Assembly (NCBI GenBank): GCA_963700885.1
Contig: CAVOZJ010000017.1
Location: 1-64,000, forward strand
Direction: 5' to 3'
Source: Anderseniella sp963700885
GTDB taxonomy: Bacteria > Pseudomonadota > Alphaproteobacteria > Rhizobiales > Aestuariivirgaceae
Length of the DNA stretch: 64,000 bases
Part shown: in pieces, positions 25,384-34,846 of the stretch
Position numbering within the stretch: position 1 is the first letter of the stretch
Layout: the number at the start of each line of letters is the position of its first letter
Made by a program: the position numbers and the translations under genes
Notes under the pieces: generated by a model
Told to the model about the DNA's origin: nothing
Databases searched by the model: none
Seen by the model: only the letters and a program-made list of their open reading frames with translations

Positions 25384-26355
25384 ATGCATCCAATTCTGCG
25401 GACTGTATTGCAAAGGCTGGGCCTTGGTCTGCTGACGCTGTTTGTTGTTTCCCTGATAATATTCAGTTCGCTGCAGTTCCTGCCCGGAGATTTTGCAACA
25501 TCAGTTCTGGGACAGTCGGCCACGCCGGAAACAGTTGCAGCCTTTCGCAGGGAACTGGGACTGAACGACCCGGCCATCACTCGTTACCTGCAGTGGATAG
25601 GCGGCGTTATGCAGGGTGATTTTGGCTCGTCATTCTCAGGCCGCAGTCAGGGCCGCGAGCGGGAGGTCCTGGGTTTGATCGGGCCCCGGCTCTGGAACAC
25701 CCTGTTTCTGGCCGGCATGACGGCTGCGATTGCAGTTCCGCTGGCGCTGGCGCTTGGCATTACCGCAGCCCTGTATCGCAACTCATTCTATGACCGGTTT
25801 GTCAATGCCACGACACTGACAACAATCTCGTTTCCCGAATTCTTTGTCGCCTATATTCTGATGCTGCTGCTGGCAACCTTGTGGCCAGTGTTTCCGTCGC
25901 TGTCCCAGGTTAGTAAGGAGACACCGTTTTTCGAGCGGTTGTATCTGTGTGCCCTGCCTGCTCTGACCATGACACTGGTGATCGTCGCGCACATGATGCG
26001 CATGACACGAGCCGCAATTATCAATCTGCTGGCCAGCCCCTATATCGAAATGGCCCGCCTGAAGGGTGTTTCCAGGACCAACGTGATCATCAGGCACGCG
26101 CTGCCGAACGCCTGGGCGCCGATCGTCAACGTCATTGCGTTCAATCTGGCCTACCTGGTTGTTGGCGTGGTGGTGGTCGAGGTGGTGTTCACCTATCCAG
26201 GCATCGGCCAGCTCATGGTTGATTCGGTGAGAACGCGCGACATTCCGGTAGTTCAGGCGTGCGCGCTGATATTTGCCGCAACATACATATTGTTGAACCT
26301 GTTTGCCGATATCGTATCGATCATCACCAATCCGAGGCTACTGCACCCAAGATGA
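25384..26355 (+). CDS. Peptide/nickel-type ABC transporter permease (DppB-like)
   Basis: The 323-residue inner-membrane permease of the oligopeptide/nickel branch has six helices. The N-terminal LGLGLLTLFVVSLIIFSSLQFLPGD, the long periplasmic loop after helix 1 and GDFGSSFSG are typical of the B permease. The EAA loop is YIEMARLKGVSRTNVIIRHALPNA near residues 220-243. The gap to the preceding ligase gene is 247 bp and contains TTGACA at about 25286. The ATG overlaps nothing and follows GGTAGGGAGTAG. No substrate-binding protein gene accompanies the operon, so the substrate is unknown. Confidence 0.92.
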   Translation: MHPILRTVLQRLGLGLLTLFVVSLIIFSSLQFLPGDFATSVLGQSATPETVAAFRRELGLNDPAITRYLQWIGGVMQGDFGSSFSGRSQGREREVLGLIGPRLWNTLFLAGMTAAIAVPLALALGITAALYRNSFYDRFVNATTLTTISFPEFFVAYILMLLLATLWPVFPSLSQVSKETPFFERLYLCALPALTMTLVIVAHMMRMTRAAIINLLASPYIEMARLKGVSRTNVIIRHALPNAWAPIVNVIAFNLAYLVVGVVVVEVVFTYPGIGQLMVDSVRTRDIPVVQACALIFAATYILLNLFADIVSIITNPRLLHPR

Positions 26356-27272
26356 ACAGCAACGACCAGGCATACTCTGCCGCCGGTGAGGTGGCTTCCG
26401 TCGCAGTGAGGCGAACCTGGCGGACTCGAGCCTGGCGCAGTCTCAAGAAAGCACCAATGACTGCCTGGTTCGGGATGATCGTAATCCTGTGCTATCTCTT
26501 CGTGGCCATTTTTGCCCCCTGGATTGCCCCTTATGGCGAAAGCGAGATATTTGATGAAGCATTGGCGGCACCAAGCTGGCAGTTCTGGCTCGGTACCGAT
26601 CCGCTGGGACGTGACGTTCTGTCAAGGCTTATGTATGGCGCGCGCAATACCATCGGGATCGCGGTCGCCACTACGCTTTTGTCGTTTTTGATCGGCGGTT
26701 GCCTGGGCGTTATGGCCGCCATCAATCGCTCCTGGCTGGATCAGGGCCTCAGCAGGTTTGTCGATGTGCTTATGGCGATCCCCAGCCTCATCTTTTCACT
26801 GATGCTGCTGGCCATCTTTGGCTCAACCGTCACCAATCTGATTGTCATAATCGCGGTGCTTGACGCAACGCGGGTGTTCAGGCTTTCGCGTGCGGTATCG
26901 CTGAATGTGGTTGTCATGGACTATGTCGAGGCATCGCGCCTCAGAGGTGAATCCCTGGCCTGGGTCATGCGCCGTGATATAATCCCCAACATTTTGCCGC
27001 CAATGGTGGCCGAGTTTGGTCTCAGGTTCTGCTTCGTTTTCCTGACCATCGCCTCGCTGTCATTTCTGGGTGTGGGCCTGCAGCCGCCTACCGCGGATTG
27101 GGGATCCATGGTGAAGGAAAACGCCGAGTACATATCCTATGCACAGTTCGACCTGTCAGTTGCGCGTTATCCATTGTTGCCGGCAGCAGCGATTGCGCTT
27201 CTTACCGTGGCGGTGAATTTCGTGGTCGACTGGTTCCTGCACAAAACGAGTGGTATCCGTGATGAAAAATAA
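26352..27272 (+). CDS. Peptide/nickel-type ABC transporter permease (DppC-like)
   Basis: The 306-residue permease is the partner of the preceding gene. The N-terminal cytoplasmic stretch with SLKKAPMTAWFGMIVIL and the motif GTDPLGRDVLSRLMYGARNT are hallmarks of the C permease. The EAA loop is VEASRLRGESLAWVMRRDIIPN. Five to six helices follow. The ATG at 26352 overlaps the upstream stop by 4 bases, showing translational coupling. The frame upstream to 26259 lies inside the first permease and is not used. Confidence 0.92.
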   Translation: MNSNDQAYSAAGEVASVAVRRTWRTRAWRSLKKAPMTAWFGMIVILCYLFVAIFAPWIAPYGESEIFDEALAAPSWQFWLGTDPLGRDVLSRLMYGARNTIGIAVATTLLSFLIGGCLGVMAAINRSWLDQGLSRFVDVLMAIPSLIFSLMLLAIFGSTVTNLIVIIAVLDATRVFRLSRAVSLNVVVMDYVEASRLRGESLAWVMRRDIIPNILPPMVAEFGLRFCFVFLTIASLSFLGVGLQPPTADWGSMVKENAEYISYAQFDLSVARYPLLPAAAIALLTVAVNFVVDWFLHKTSGIRDEK

Positions 27273-28917
27273 TTCCGGCGACCGCACTGCAGGCGACCTT
27301 CTGCTGGATATGCGTGATATTCGCATCGAAGGGTTTTCTGACGATATCTGGCACCCTATCATCAAGGGGGTCGACCTGAAGCTGCATCGCGGTGAGGTCA
27401 TGGGTCTGATTGGCGAGTCCGGCGCCGGCAAGTCGACACTGGGCAAAGCTGCCATGGGATACGCCCAGCCAGGTTGCCGGATTACCGACGGCACGATCCA
27501 GTTTGACGGCATGGACCTGCGCAACATGAGTGACGCGCGATTGCGCAAACTGCATGGATCCCGGATAGCCTATGTAGCGCAAAGTGCCGCTGCATCGTTC
27601 AATCCGGCCCACCGGCTGATCGATCAGTGTGTCGAGGCAACCGTCGGGCATGGCCTGCGGCCGGAGGATGAGGCCAAGGCAGATGCACGTGAACTGTTTG
27701 CGGCACTGCAGTTACCCAGCCCGAACACTATTGGCGAGCGTTACCCACATCAGGTTTCCGGTGGGCAGTTGCAGCGGGCGATGACCGCCATGGCAATGTC
27801 ATCGCGCCCTGACCTCATCATATTCGACGAGCCCACAACAGCGCTTGACGTGACAACCCAGGTGGAAGTTCTGGCCGCCATGCGGGACATTGTCGAAAAA
27901 TTCCATACGGCGGCAATTTACATAACCCATGATCTTGCTGTTGTGGCGCAGATGGCAGATGTCATCAAGGTGTTGCGCTATGGTGAAACGGTTGAAGATG
28001 CTCCGGCGCGGCAAATGCTGAAAAAGCCGGAAATGCCCTATACGAAATCATTGTGGGCGGTGCGTTCACTGGAAAAGCCACAGGAAACCAGTGAGGATAT
28101 CGTCCTGCGGGTAAATGGTGTCGATGCCAGTTATGGCGGCGGAATCAAGGTGCTGGACGATGTGACCATAGACATACCCCGCGGGTCCACCGTTGCCGTA
28201 GTGGGTGAGTCCGGATCGGGCAAGTCGACAACAGCGCGCGCGATTACCGGCCTTTTGCCGCCCATCAAAGGCGACATACTGTTCAATGACAAACCCCTTC
28301 CATTGGCCCTGAAAGACCGTTCGAAGGATCAGCTGCGCCGCATTCAGATGATTTATCAGATGGCCGACACAGCCATGAACCCCAAGCATACGGTTCGCGG
28401 TATTATCGGCCGGCCGCTTGAGTTCTACCTCGGACTTTCAGGCCGCAAACTGGATGAACGGATTTCCGAACTACTCAAGATGATCGAGCTGGATGACAGC
28501 TTCATGGAGCGGCTGCCCCACGAATTGTCGGGCGGCCAGAAGCAGCGCATATGCATCGCGCGAGCGCTCGCAGCCGAGCCTGAACTGATCATTTGTGATG
28601 AAGTTACCTCCGCGCTTGACCAGATCGTGCAGGAAGGCATATTAAAGCTGCTCTTGCGGTTGCAGAAGGAATTCAACATCACTTATCTGTTCATCACCCA
28701 CGATATTGCCACGGTGAAAGCAATTTCCGACCAGATCGTGGTGATGTTCCAGGGCCGGGTGGTTGAACAGGGCATGAAGAATGATATCCTGTCTCCACCC
28801 CATCCCGATTACACGCAGCTGTTGTTGTCCTCGGTACCGGAAATGGACCCGGACTGGCTTTCCCGGCTGCTTGAATCACGGGTTGAGAGCGGCGGCATGA
28901 CTGCGTCCGGCAATTGA
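27262..28917 (+). CDS. ABC transporter ATPase, fused double nucleotide-binding domain (DppDF-like)
   Basis: The two ATPase domains that many operons encode separately are fused. Domain 1 has GESGAGKST and the signature VSGGQLQRAM with IIFDEPTTALD. Domain 2 has GESGSGKST and LSGGQKQRICIARAL with ICDEVTSALD. The second domain has TAMNPKHTV after its Q-loop, seen in peptide importers. It energises the two permeases by ATP hydrolysis on the cytoplasmic side. I choose ATG 27262, overlapping the upstream stop; GTG at 27250 is an alternative start. No binding-protein gene lies on either side. Confidence 0.9.
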   Translation: MKNNSGDRTAGDLLLDMRDIRIEGFSDDIWHPIIKGVDLKLHRGEVMGLIGESGAGKSTLGKAAMGYAQPGCRITDGTIQFDGMDLRNMSDARLRKLHGSRIAYVAQSAAASFNPAHRLIDQCVEATVGHGLRPEDEAKADARELFAALQLPSPNTIGERYPHQVSGGQLQRAMTAMAMSSRPDLIIFDEPTTALDVTTQVEVLAAMRDIVEKFHTAAIYITHDLAVVAQMADVIKVLRYGETVEDAPARQMLKKPEMPYTKSLWAVRSLEKPQETSEDIVLRVNGVDASYGGGIKVLDDVTIDIPRGSTVAVVGESGSGKSTTARAITGLLPPIKGDILFNDKPLPLALKDRSKDQLRRIQMIYQMADTAMNPKHTVRGIIGRPLEFYLGLSGRKLDERISELLKMIELDDSFMERLPHELSGGQKQRICIARALAAEPELIICDEVTSALDQIVQEGILKLLLRLQKEFNITYLFITHDIATVKAISDQIVVMFQGRVVEQGMKNDILSPPHPDYTQLLLSSVPEMDPDWLSRLLESRVESGGMTASGN

Positions 28918-28995
28918 TACTGGCGAGATGGGATGAACCGCATGCGTTTCAAGATCAGCCGTTTTGCAATAGCTGAAAGTTAGCGCAGCAACTCC

Positions 28996-30456
28996 GTGAG
29001 TGATCAACCGATTATTGTCTGGTTTACCCAGGACCTGCGCCTGGCAGACAATGCCTGCCTTCACAGTGCAGTTTCATCCGGCCATCCCATTGTCCCGGTC
29101 TACATTCTGGATGATGTGACGCCCGGCCCGCTTGCGCCCGGAAGAGCATCGCGCTGGTGGTTGCAGCAATCACTTGCTTCACTGACCTCATCGATCGAGG
29201 CACTGGGGGGTGGGTTGATTATTCGCCGCGGCGAGGCCAGCACAATACTCGGTCAACTTGTCGAACAGACCAATGCGCAAGCGGTTTATTTTTCGCGGGG
29301 GTATGCTCCATGGTCCGGCGAGCTGGAGGATAAAATTGCAGCGGCCTGCAGCAGTGCAGGTGCCGATTGCAAACGGTTCTCCGGATTCCTGTTACATGAA
29401 CCGGAATCCATCAGGACTGCAACCAACGGCCCATACAAGGTCTTCACACCGTTTTCTCAAAAGTGCCTTTCCCGGGACCTTGAAAGAGTTCCCAGGCCAG
29501 CGCCGGCGGCGATCAGGTTCCATCAGGAAAAGGTGCCCGGCATCCATCCCGGTGACCTCGATCTCTATCGTCCGCAACCCGACTGGGCCGCAAGATTCCA
29601 GGAACGCTGGTCGCCCGGAGAAATCGGAGCCCGGGAGAAATTGAGGCACTTTCTGCAACACGGCGTTGCTGAATACCCCCAGGCGCGCGACAGGCCTGCT
29701 GTCTACGGAACTTCTCGCCTGTCCGCCCACCTGCATTTCGGCGAGATCAGTCCGCTGCAGTGCTGGACTGCAACACGTCATGCTGCCGCAACAGCACAGC
29801 ACAGCATTGATCGCGGCTGCCGGACGTTCGAAAAGGAACTCCTGTGGCGCGAATTCTCTTACCATTTGCTGCATCACTGGCCGGCTTTGCCTACAGACCC
29901 GTTCAAACCGGAATTTGCCGGTTTTCCCTGGCTGAATGACACCGCAAAACTGCAGTGCTGGAAACAGGGGCTGACCGGATACCCGATTGTGGATGCCGGG
30001 ATGCGCGAATTGTGGGCAACGGGATGGATGCACAACCGGGTGCGCATGGTGGTTGCCTCGTTCCTGGTAAAAAATCTGCGCGTAGCCTGGCAGCAGGGAG
30101 AGCAATGGTTCCGCGATACGCTGGTCGATGCCGACATCGGTGCAAATTCGGCAAGCTGGCAGTGGGTGGCAGGATGTGGTGCAGATGCAGCCCCCTACTT
30201 CCGCATATTCAACCCCGTCCTGCAGGGTGAGAAGTTCGACAAAGAAGGTGCCTACGTGCGCCAATGGGTGCCGGAATTGCGGGCAATACCGGCCAAATTC
30301 ATCCACAAACCATGGCTGGCGCCGACGGAACTGCTTGCCGGCTCCGGCGTGGAACTCGGCACCACCTATCCCAGACCCATTGTCGATCTGGGCGAGACGC
30401 GCGATGCAGCACTTGCGGCCTACAAAACCATCAGACAGCCAGAAACACCTTCGTGA
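28996..30456 (+). CDS. phrB: Deoxyribodipyrimidine photo-lyase (class I CPD photolyase)
   Basis: The 486-residue flavoprotein splits UV-induced cyclobutane pyrimidine dimers with blue light. An N-terminal Rossmann-like antenna domain (IIVWFTQDLRLADNACL) is followed by the FAD-binding helical domain. The latter has FEKELLWREFSYHLLHHWP, GMRELWATGWMHNRVRMVVA and the signature DADIGANSASWQWVAGCGAD. The start is GTG at 28996, giving MSDQPIIVWF. It sits 4 bp before the convergent LysR stop. It could be a cryptochrome-like homologue, but the complete motifs favour photolyase. Confidence 0.93.
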   Translation: MSDQPIIVWFTQDLRLADNACLHSAVSSGHPIVPVYILDDVTPGPLAPGRASRWWLQQSLASLTSSIEALGGGLIIRRGEASTILGQLVEQTNAQAVYFSRGYAPWSGELEDKIAAACSSAGADCKRFSGFLLHEPESIRTATNGPYKVFTPFSQKCLSRDLERVPRPAPAAIRFHQEKVPGIHPGDLDLYRPQPDWAARFQERWSPGEIGAREKLRHFLQHGVAEYPQARDRPAVYGTSRLSAHLHFGEISPLQCWTATRHAAATAQHSIDRGCRTFEKELLWREFSYHLLHHWPALPTDPFKPEFAGFPWLNDTAKLQCWKQGLTGYPIVDAGMRELWATGWMHNRVRMVVASFLVKNLRVAWQQGEQWFRDTLVDADIGANSASWQWVAGCGADAAPYFRIFNPVLQGEKFDKEGAYVRQWVPELRAIPAKFIHKPWLAPTELLAGSGVELGTTYPRPIVDLGETRDAALAAYKTIRQPETPS

Positions 30457-30459
30457 ACG

Positions 30460-31365
30460 CTACACCGGGCCGCCAGGCGGGCGGCGGAGAAACCGTTGCG
30501 AGAGGAATTCCACAAATGCCCGCGTCTTGACCGGGCGATACCTGTCCGGCGGATAGACCGCGTGCAGTGCTACCGGTGCAGGTTCGAAACCTTCAAGTAC
30601 CGGAAGCAGTGATCCTCTTGCCAGTTCATCGACAACTATAAAGGCTGGCAGCAGAGTTATTCCCTGGCCGGCCACGCTTGCCATTTTCAACACATCGCCA
30701 TTGTTGGAATACAGTACAGGTGAAACCGGCAACCGGTTCGATGACCCGGGACCACGCAGGGGCCAGTGCAATTCATTGGCCATGTGGCCATAGTGCAACA
30801 ACGCATGGTCTGCCAGATCGGCGGGGGTGCGTGGACGACCCCGATCAGCAAGATAGTCGGGACTGGCGCACATGAGGCGCCTGATCGCGCAGATTTTTCT
30901 GGCGATCAGTGATGACGGCGCCAGATCGCCAATACGCAAGGTGAGATCACAGCCATCCTCGTAGGGATCGATTAAGCGGTCATTGACGCTCAGCGAAACC
31001 ACTATGCCGGTGTGCTGGCGCATGAAATCACTGACCGCGGGCGCTATGTGAGTTACGCCGAATGTCACTGGAGCATTGATCCGCAGCAGCCCCGTCAACT
31101 TTCCGGTCAGGTCACCCGTTGCCGCCTCGGCTTCCTCCATGTCATTGACAAGAATGCGCGCACGCTCGACGAAAACCTGCCCGGCTTCCGTCAACGCCAT
31201 GGTGCGGGTGGTGCGCACCAGCAATTGAGCCTGCAGATGATCTTCCAGCGACATAACAAGCCGTGACACCTGCACCCGTGACAAGCCAAGCCTGCGTCCC
31301 GCAGCAGCAAACCCGCCTTCGTCCACAGCGGCCACCAGGGCCTTCATACAGTCGAATCTATCCAT
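30460..31365 (-). CDS. LysR-family transcriptional regulator
   Basis: The 301-residue protein has an N-terminal helix-turn-helix (FAAAGRRLGLSRVQVSRLVMSLE, residues about 19-41) and a periplasmic-binding-protein-like effector domain (TGLLRINAPVTFGVTHIAP onwards). It is divergent from the pirin, SDR and FMN reductase genes across a 135-bp A/T-rich gap and probably controls them. LysR regulators paired with pirin and quinone or FMN reductases usually respond to redox-active aromatics; that link is inference here. The ATG at 31365 begins MDRFDCMKALVAAVDEGG. Confidence 0.92.
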   Translation of the reverse strand: MDRFDCMKALVAAVDEGGFAAAGRRLGLSRVQVSRLVMSLEDHLQAQLLVRTTRTMALTEAGQVFVERARILVNDMEEAEAATGDLTGKLTGLLRINAPVTFGVTHIAPAVSDFMRQHTGIVVSLSVNDRLIDPYEDGCDLTLRIGDLAPSSLIARKICAIRRLMCASPDYLADRGRPRTPADLADHALLHYGHMANELHWPLRGPGSSNRLPVSPVLYSNNGDVLKMASVAGQGITLLPAFIVVDELARGSLLPVLEGFEPAPVALHAVYPPDRYRPVKTRAFVEFLSQRFLRRPPGGPV

Positions 31366-31500
31366 GTCTTATTGTATCATAAATGGTAACAATGCGTATA
31401 TATTATAGGTAATTGTCTCAACAAACCTGACTATTATCTTGCATTGCAATACTTCAAGCAATTTGCCGGCCCTGGATTGCCGGCAACGGGAGACAGGACA

Positions 31501-32199
31501 ATGTTGCAACTCAGGCCTTCAGAACAGCGTGGCCAGGCCGATTTCGGCTGGCTCAGATCAAAGCACAGTTTTTCGTTTGGTGGATATCGTGACCCGAAGC
31601 ACATGGGTTTTGGTCCGTTGCGGGTCATCAACGAGGACATGGACTCGCCAGGCGGTGGATTTGACACTCACGGCCATGCCGACAGGGAGATCATCTCCTA
31701 TGTGCTGGATGGTGGCCTTGAGCACAGGGATTCCTCTGGTTCAGGCTCGGTGATCGGCCCGGGAGATGTTCAGCGCATGTCCGCCGGCACCGGCATAAGA
31801 CACTCCGAGTTCAACGCATCCAGAACAGAGCCGGTACATTTCCTGCAGATCTGGATCATGCCTGATACGGAGGGAATTGAGCCCTCCTATGAGCAGCGTC
31901 ATTTTGATCGTGCAGAACGCCACAACACGCTGAGGCTGGTGATTTCAGGCACACCGGACAGCGGCGCACTTCACATCCATCAACAGGCTGACGTGTACGC
32001 CAGTTTGCTCGACACCGGCATGTCCGTGAGCCACAAGCCTGAAGCAGGCCGCGGCCAGTGGATTCAGCTTGCCTCCGGTGAGTTGATGGTAAATGGCGAG
32101 CAAATGCGCGCCGGTGATGGCATTGCCATATCCGGCGAAGTAGAAATCCACATCAAGGCTCTCGACGCCGCCGAGTTTCTGCTATTCGATATGGCCTGA
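31501..32199 (+). CDS. Pirin family protein
   Basis: The 232-residue bicupin has the metal site in the N-terminal cupin: DTHGHADREIISYVLDG and LEHRDSSG, with RMSAGTGIRHSEFN. Some bacterial pirins act as quercetin 2,3-dioxygenases or sense redox state; the true role here is unknown. The ATG at 31501 follows GGGAGACAGG; the frame is open to 31444 without a better site. It is first in a probable operon with the SDR (22 bp) and FMN reductase (105 bp) genes, divergent from a LysR gene. Confidence 0.9.
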   Translation: MLQLRPSEQRGQADFGWLRSKHSFSFGGYRDPKHMGFGPLRVINEDMDSPGGGFDTHGHADREIISYVLDGGLEHRDSSGSGSVIGPGDVQRMSAGTGIRHSEFNASRTEPVHFLQIWIMPDTEGIEPSYEQRHFDRAERHNTLRLVISGTPDSGALHIHQQADVYASLLDTGMSVSHKPEAGRGQWIQLASGELMVNGEQMRAGDGIAISGEVEIHIKALDAAEFLLFDMA

Positions 32200-32221
32200 A
32201 GGGTTCACAGGCAGAAGGCAC

Positions 32222-32977
32222 TTGACCGATATGATGCAAATTGATCTTGCTGGCCAGGTGGCCGTGATTACCGGGGGAGCTCAGGGCATCGGACTTGCAG
32301 TGGCACAAGCCCTGGCAAAGGCAGGCGCTAAAACGGCATTGTGGGACATGGATGGAAAACTTGCGAGCACGGCGGCCGGCGAACTTGGCGCTGAAGCGGC
32401 AGGTTTTGCAGTGGATGTCACGGACGAAACTGCCATCGCTGCTACGCTCTTGGCCACAGAAAATGCGTTGGGTCCGGTTTCAATTCTGGTAAACAGTGCC
32501 GGCATAGCCGGGCCCAACGCTCCCGTGGCAGATTATGACTCAGCTGCTTGGCGTCAGGTCATCGATATCAATCTGAACGGCACGTTTTACGTCAACAAGG
32601 CAATTGTCCCCGGCATGGTTGAACGCGGTTATGGCCGCATCTGCAATATCGCTTCCATCGCCGGCAAGGAAGGCAATCCAAATGCGTCTGCCTATTCGGC
32701 TTCCAAGGCCGCGGTGATTGCGCTGACCAAGTCGCTTGGCAAGGAACTGGCAGATCAGGACATTGCGGTTAACTGCGTGACGCCTGCGGCTGCAAAAACC
32801 AGAATTTTTGATCAGATGAAACAGGAGCACATCGATTACATGTTATCCAAGATACCGCGCAACAGGTTTCTGCAGGTCGACGAGGCCGCCGACATGATTG
32901 CGTGGATCGTTTCTCCGCAAAACAGCTTTACCACCGGTGCCGTGTTTGACCTGTCCGGTGGACGAGCAACTTATTGA
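32222..32977 (+). CDS. Short-chain dehydrogenase/reductase
   Basis: The 251-residue classical SDR has the cofactor motif GGAQGIG at residues 18-24 and NSAGIAG at about 91-97. The catalytic residues are Ser145, Tyr158 and Lys162 (YSASK). The C-terminal part (NCVTPAAAKTRIFDQMK, SFTTGAVFDLSGGRATY) resembles SDRs of sugar-acid pathways, for example 2-keto-3-deoxy-sugar-acid dehydrogenases. The substrate is not proven. The start may be TTG 32222 (GAAGG 3 bases upstream) or ATG 32231 or 32234. It lies between pirin and the FMN reductase. A link to the sugar cassette at 42-51 kb is possible but speculative. Confidence 0.88.
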   Translation: MTDMMQIDLAGQVAVITGGAQGIGLAVAQALAKAGAKTALWDMDGKLASTAAGELGAEAAGFAVDVTDETAIAATLLATENALGPVSILVNSAGIAGPNAPVADYDSAAWRQVIDINLNGTFYVNKAIVPGMVERGYGRICNIASIAGKEGNPNASAYSASKAAVIALTKSLGKELADQDIAVNCVTPAAAKTRIFDQMKQEHIDYMLSKIPRNRFLQVDEAADMIAWIVSPQNSFTTGAVFDLSGGRATY

Positions 32978-33082
32978 CACTACAAGAAGGGTATGGAGCA
33001 ATTATATGGGCTCACAGGAACCAATCTCGCTGCAGCGCCATTGTCCACCTGACTGCCTCAGCCTCAAATCGGGAAAAACGTA

Positions 33083-33640
33083 ATGCCAGCCAAACTGAAC
33101 ATCCTTGCTATCTCCGGTAGCCTGCGCAGCAAATCCTTCAACACCCGCCTGTTGCGGGCCATGCAGAGTATCGCCGATGAAACCATGTCGATGGACATCA
33201 CCAGATTGAAAGGTATTCCGGTATATGACGGTGACGACGAGGACGCTACGGGAGTGCCCGTCACCGTGACAGACCTGGTGGAAAAAATCCGCGCTTCCGA
33301 CGGTGTGATCATCGCAACGCCGGAATACAATTTCTCCATCCCTGGCGGCCTGAAGAATGCGACGGACTGGATCAGCCGCGTGAAACATCAGCCGTTCGCG
33401 AACAAGCCGACCGGTATCGTTGGAGCGTCCGGGGGGCCTGTCGGCACTGCACGTTCGCAGTACCATTTACGCCAGAACCTGGTGGCACTGTCAGCCCTTA
33501 CAATGTCGAGACCCGAAGTGTTCGTGGGATCTGCACCGACCAAGTTTGCAGATGATGGCAGTCTCGCAGATGGCGAAACCGCAAAGTTCCTGAAAACATG
33601 GCTGGACGCCTTCGAAGCCTGGGTGCGGCGTGAATTCTAA
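33083..33640 (+). CDS. NADPH-dependent FMN reductase family protein
   Basis: The 185-residue flavodoxin-like oxidoreductase has ISGSLRSKSFNTRLLR (FMN phosphate loop, residues 10-25) and ATPEYNFSIPGGLKNATDW. GASGGPVGTARSQYHLRQ completes the chromate/quinone-reductase (ChrR, YieF) pattern. Such enzymes reduce quinones or FMN with NAD(P)H and limit redox cycling. This fits its place behind pirin and a divergent LysR. The ATG at 33083 follows GGGAAAAA. A 527-bp gap with a strong hairpin follows. Confidence 0.92.
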   Translation: MPAKLNILAISGSLRSKSFNTRLLRAMQSIADETMSMDITRLKGIPVYDGDDEDATGVPVTVTDLVEKIRASDGVIIATPEYNFSIPGGLKNATDWISRVKHQPFANKPTGIVGASGGPVGTARSQYHLRQNLVALSALTMSRPEVFVGSAPTKFADDGSLADGETAKFLKTWLDAFEAWVRREF

Positions 33641-34168
33641 AACACACACTGATCAGATTGTGTTGTGCAAAATCGCAGGACCTGCCAAAACCACGACAAT
33701 CAAACCGGTAGAACAGGCTTTAAAATGGTCGCTCGCCCGTACTTCCCTTTCAGGATGTACGGGCGAGCATGGTACGCGCTGCTCGGGACGGCGACAGGAG
33801 CCACGCGACCAATTCCGAATCTGTAACAGCGCTGGAAAATCCGGTGCGCCGTCAGGAGAGAAGGGTTTGAAGATTGCCGAAAAGTTGCATGAAGCGATTA
33901 AACGTCCAACAATGTTTTGGGCAGACCCCTCTGCTGCAATACACAATGCTTGTCATTCGCGACAACAGATTGGCCAAACCTAGGCAATTCTGAGGCCAGC
34001 GCAATTGATACTACAACAACAGGCTGGACAATAGCAAGATAACGCCCGAATATCGTGCAAATGGCCGGTTTTTTCACCGGCAACCGATGGTGGTGTATAT
34101 TTCGGGTGCCGACAAACACTTTGCCGCCAACAAAAAGAATCAGCTGAAAGGCGTCAGGGAGCCTGCGA
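33641..34168. other. 528-bp gap with two hairpins
   Basis: There is no gene here. A plus-strand frame at 33630-33983 has no family match or start signal. The gap contains the perfect 12-bp inverted repeat at 33731-33768 and a small hairpin, GCCGGT (34064-34069) with ACCGGC (34076-34081), around a T-rich loop. A small RNA is conceivable for 33731-33870, but no known RNA family was recognised. Confidence 0.6.
33731..33768. repeat. Perfect 12-bp inverted repeat (hairpin)
   Basis: GCTCGCCCGTAC (33731-33742) and GTACGGGCGAGC (33757-33768) are exact reverse complements around a 14-base loop TTCCCTTTCAGGAT. It lies 91 bp after the FMN reductase stop. There is no T-tract on either side, so it is not a standard intrinsic terminator. 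Transcript stabilisation or an RNA structure is possible. Confidence 0.65.
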
Positions 34169-34837
34169 ATGCCATATCGCATCATTATTGCAGACGATCA
34201 TCCGTTGTTTCGGGATGCATTGCGGCTTGCCCTGCAGGATGCCCTGACGGACGTGATTTTCGACGATGCGGGTTCATTGACCGAAGCACTGGACATACTG
34301 ACCACAAGTGACGACGTGGATCTCGTACTGCTCGACCTGAAGATGCCCGGCGTACACGGTTTTTCGGGACTGATGCTGATGCGCGCGCAGTTCCCGCTGG
34401 TGCCGGTTGTTGTTGTCTCGGGAAGCGAGGAATCCAGCGTAATCAGCCGGTCGATGTCGCTGGGCGCATTGGGCTTCATCCCCAAATCCGCGCCGGTCGA
34501 AGATATGCAGGCAGCGATCTCGGCAGTACTCAAGGGCGACGTCTGGTTGCCCGATAGTGTTGATCTGAATTCGCAATGCAATGCAGAAACCGACGATCTC
34601 GCCAGACGCCTGTCCACCCTGACACCACAACAGACCCGGGTGCTGATGATGTTGCGGGAAGGGCTGCTCAACAAACAGATTGCCTATGAACTGTCCGTAT
34701 CGGAGGCCACCGTCAAGGCGCACGTATCGGCAATACTGCAAAAGCTGAATGTCGACAGCCGGACCCAGGCCGTGATTGCGGCATCACGCATTGATGGCGA
34801 ACAAACAGATGTCAGCGATGCACGCCTTTCCGGCTAA
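34169..34837 (+). CDS. LuxR/NarL-type response regulator (CrbR/ErdR-like)
   Basis: The 222-residue regulator has a receiver domain (Asp9/Asp10 acidic pocket, phospho-acceptor Asp56 in VLLDLKMPG, Lys in FIPKSAPVED) and a C-terminal LuxR helix-turn-helix (LTPQQTRVLMMLREGLLNKQIA.., VSEATVKAHVSAIL). It converges with a transporter-kinase fusion of the CrbS/MxtR type. In Vibrio and Pseudomonas that pair controls acetyl-CoA synthetase and acetate use. The pairing here is inferred from architecture and adjacency. The ATG at 34169 gives MPYRIIIADDHPLF. Confidence 0.9.
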   Translation: MPYRIIIADDHPLFRDALRLALQDALTDVIFDDAGSLTEALDILTTSDDVDLVLLDLKMPGVHGFSGLMLMRAQFPLVPVVVVSGSEESSVISRSMSLGALGFIPKSAPVEDMQAAISAVLKGDVWLPDSVDLNSQCNAETDDLARRLSTLTPQQTRVLMMLREGLLNKQIAYELSVSEATVKAHVSAILQKLNVDSRTQAVIAASRIDGEQTDVSDARLSG

Positions 34838-34846
34838 GGTTTGGTC

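Noticed and set aside
33630..33983. Open frame of 117 codons after the FMN reductase
   Set aside because: No family resemblance, no ribosome-binding site, and it runs through the perfect hairpin at 33731-33768.
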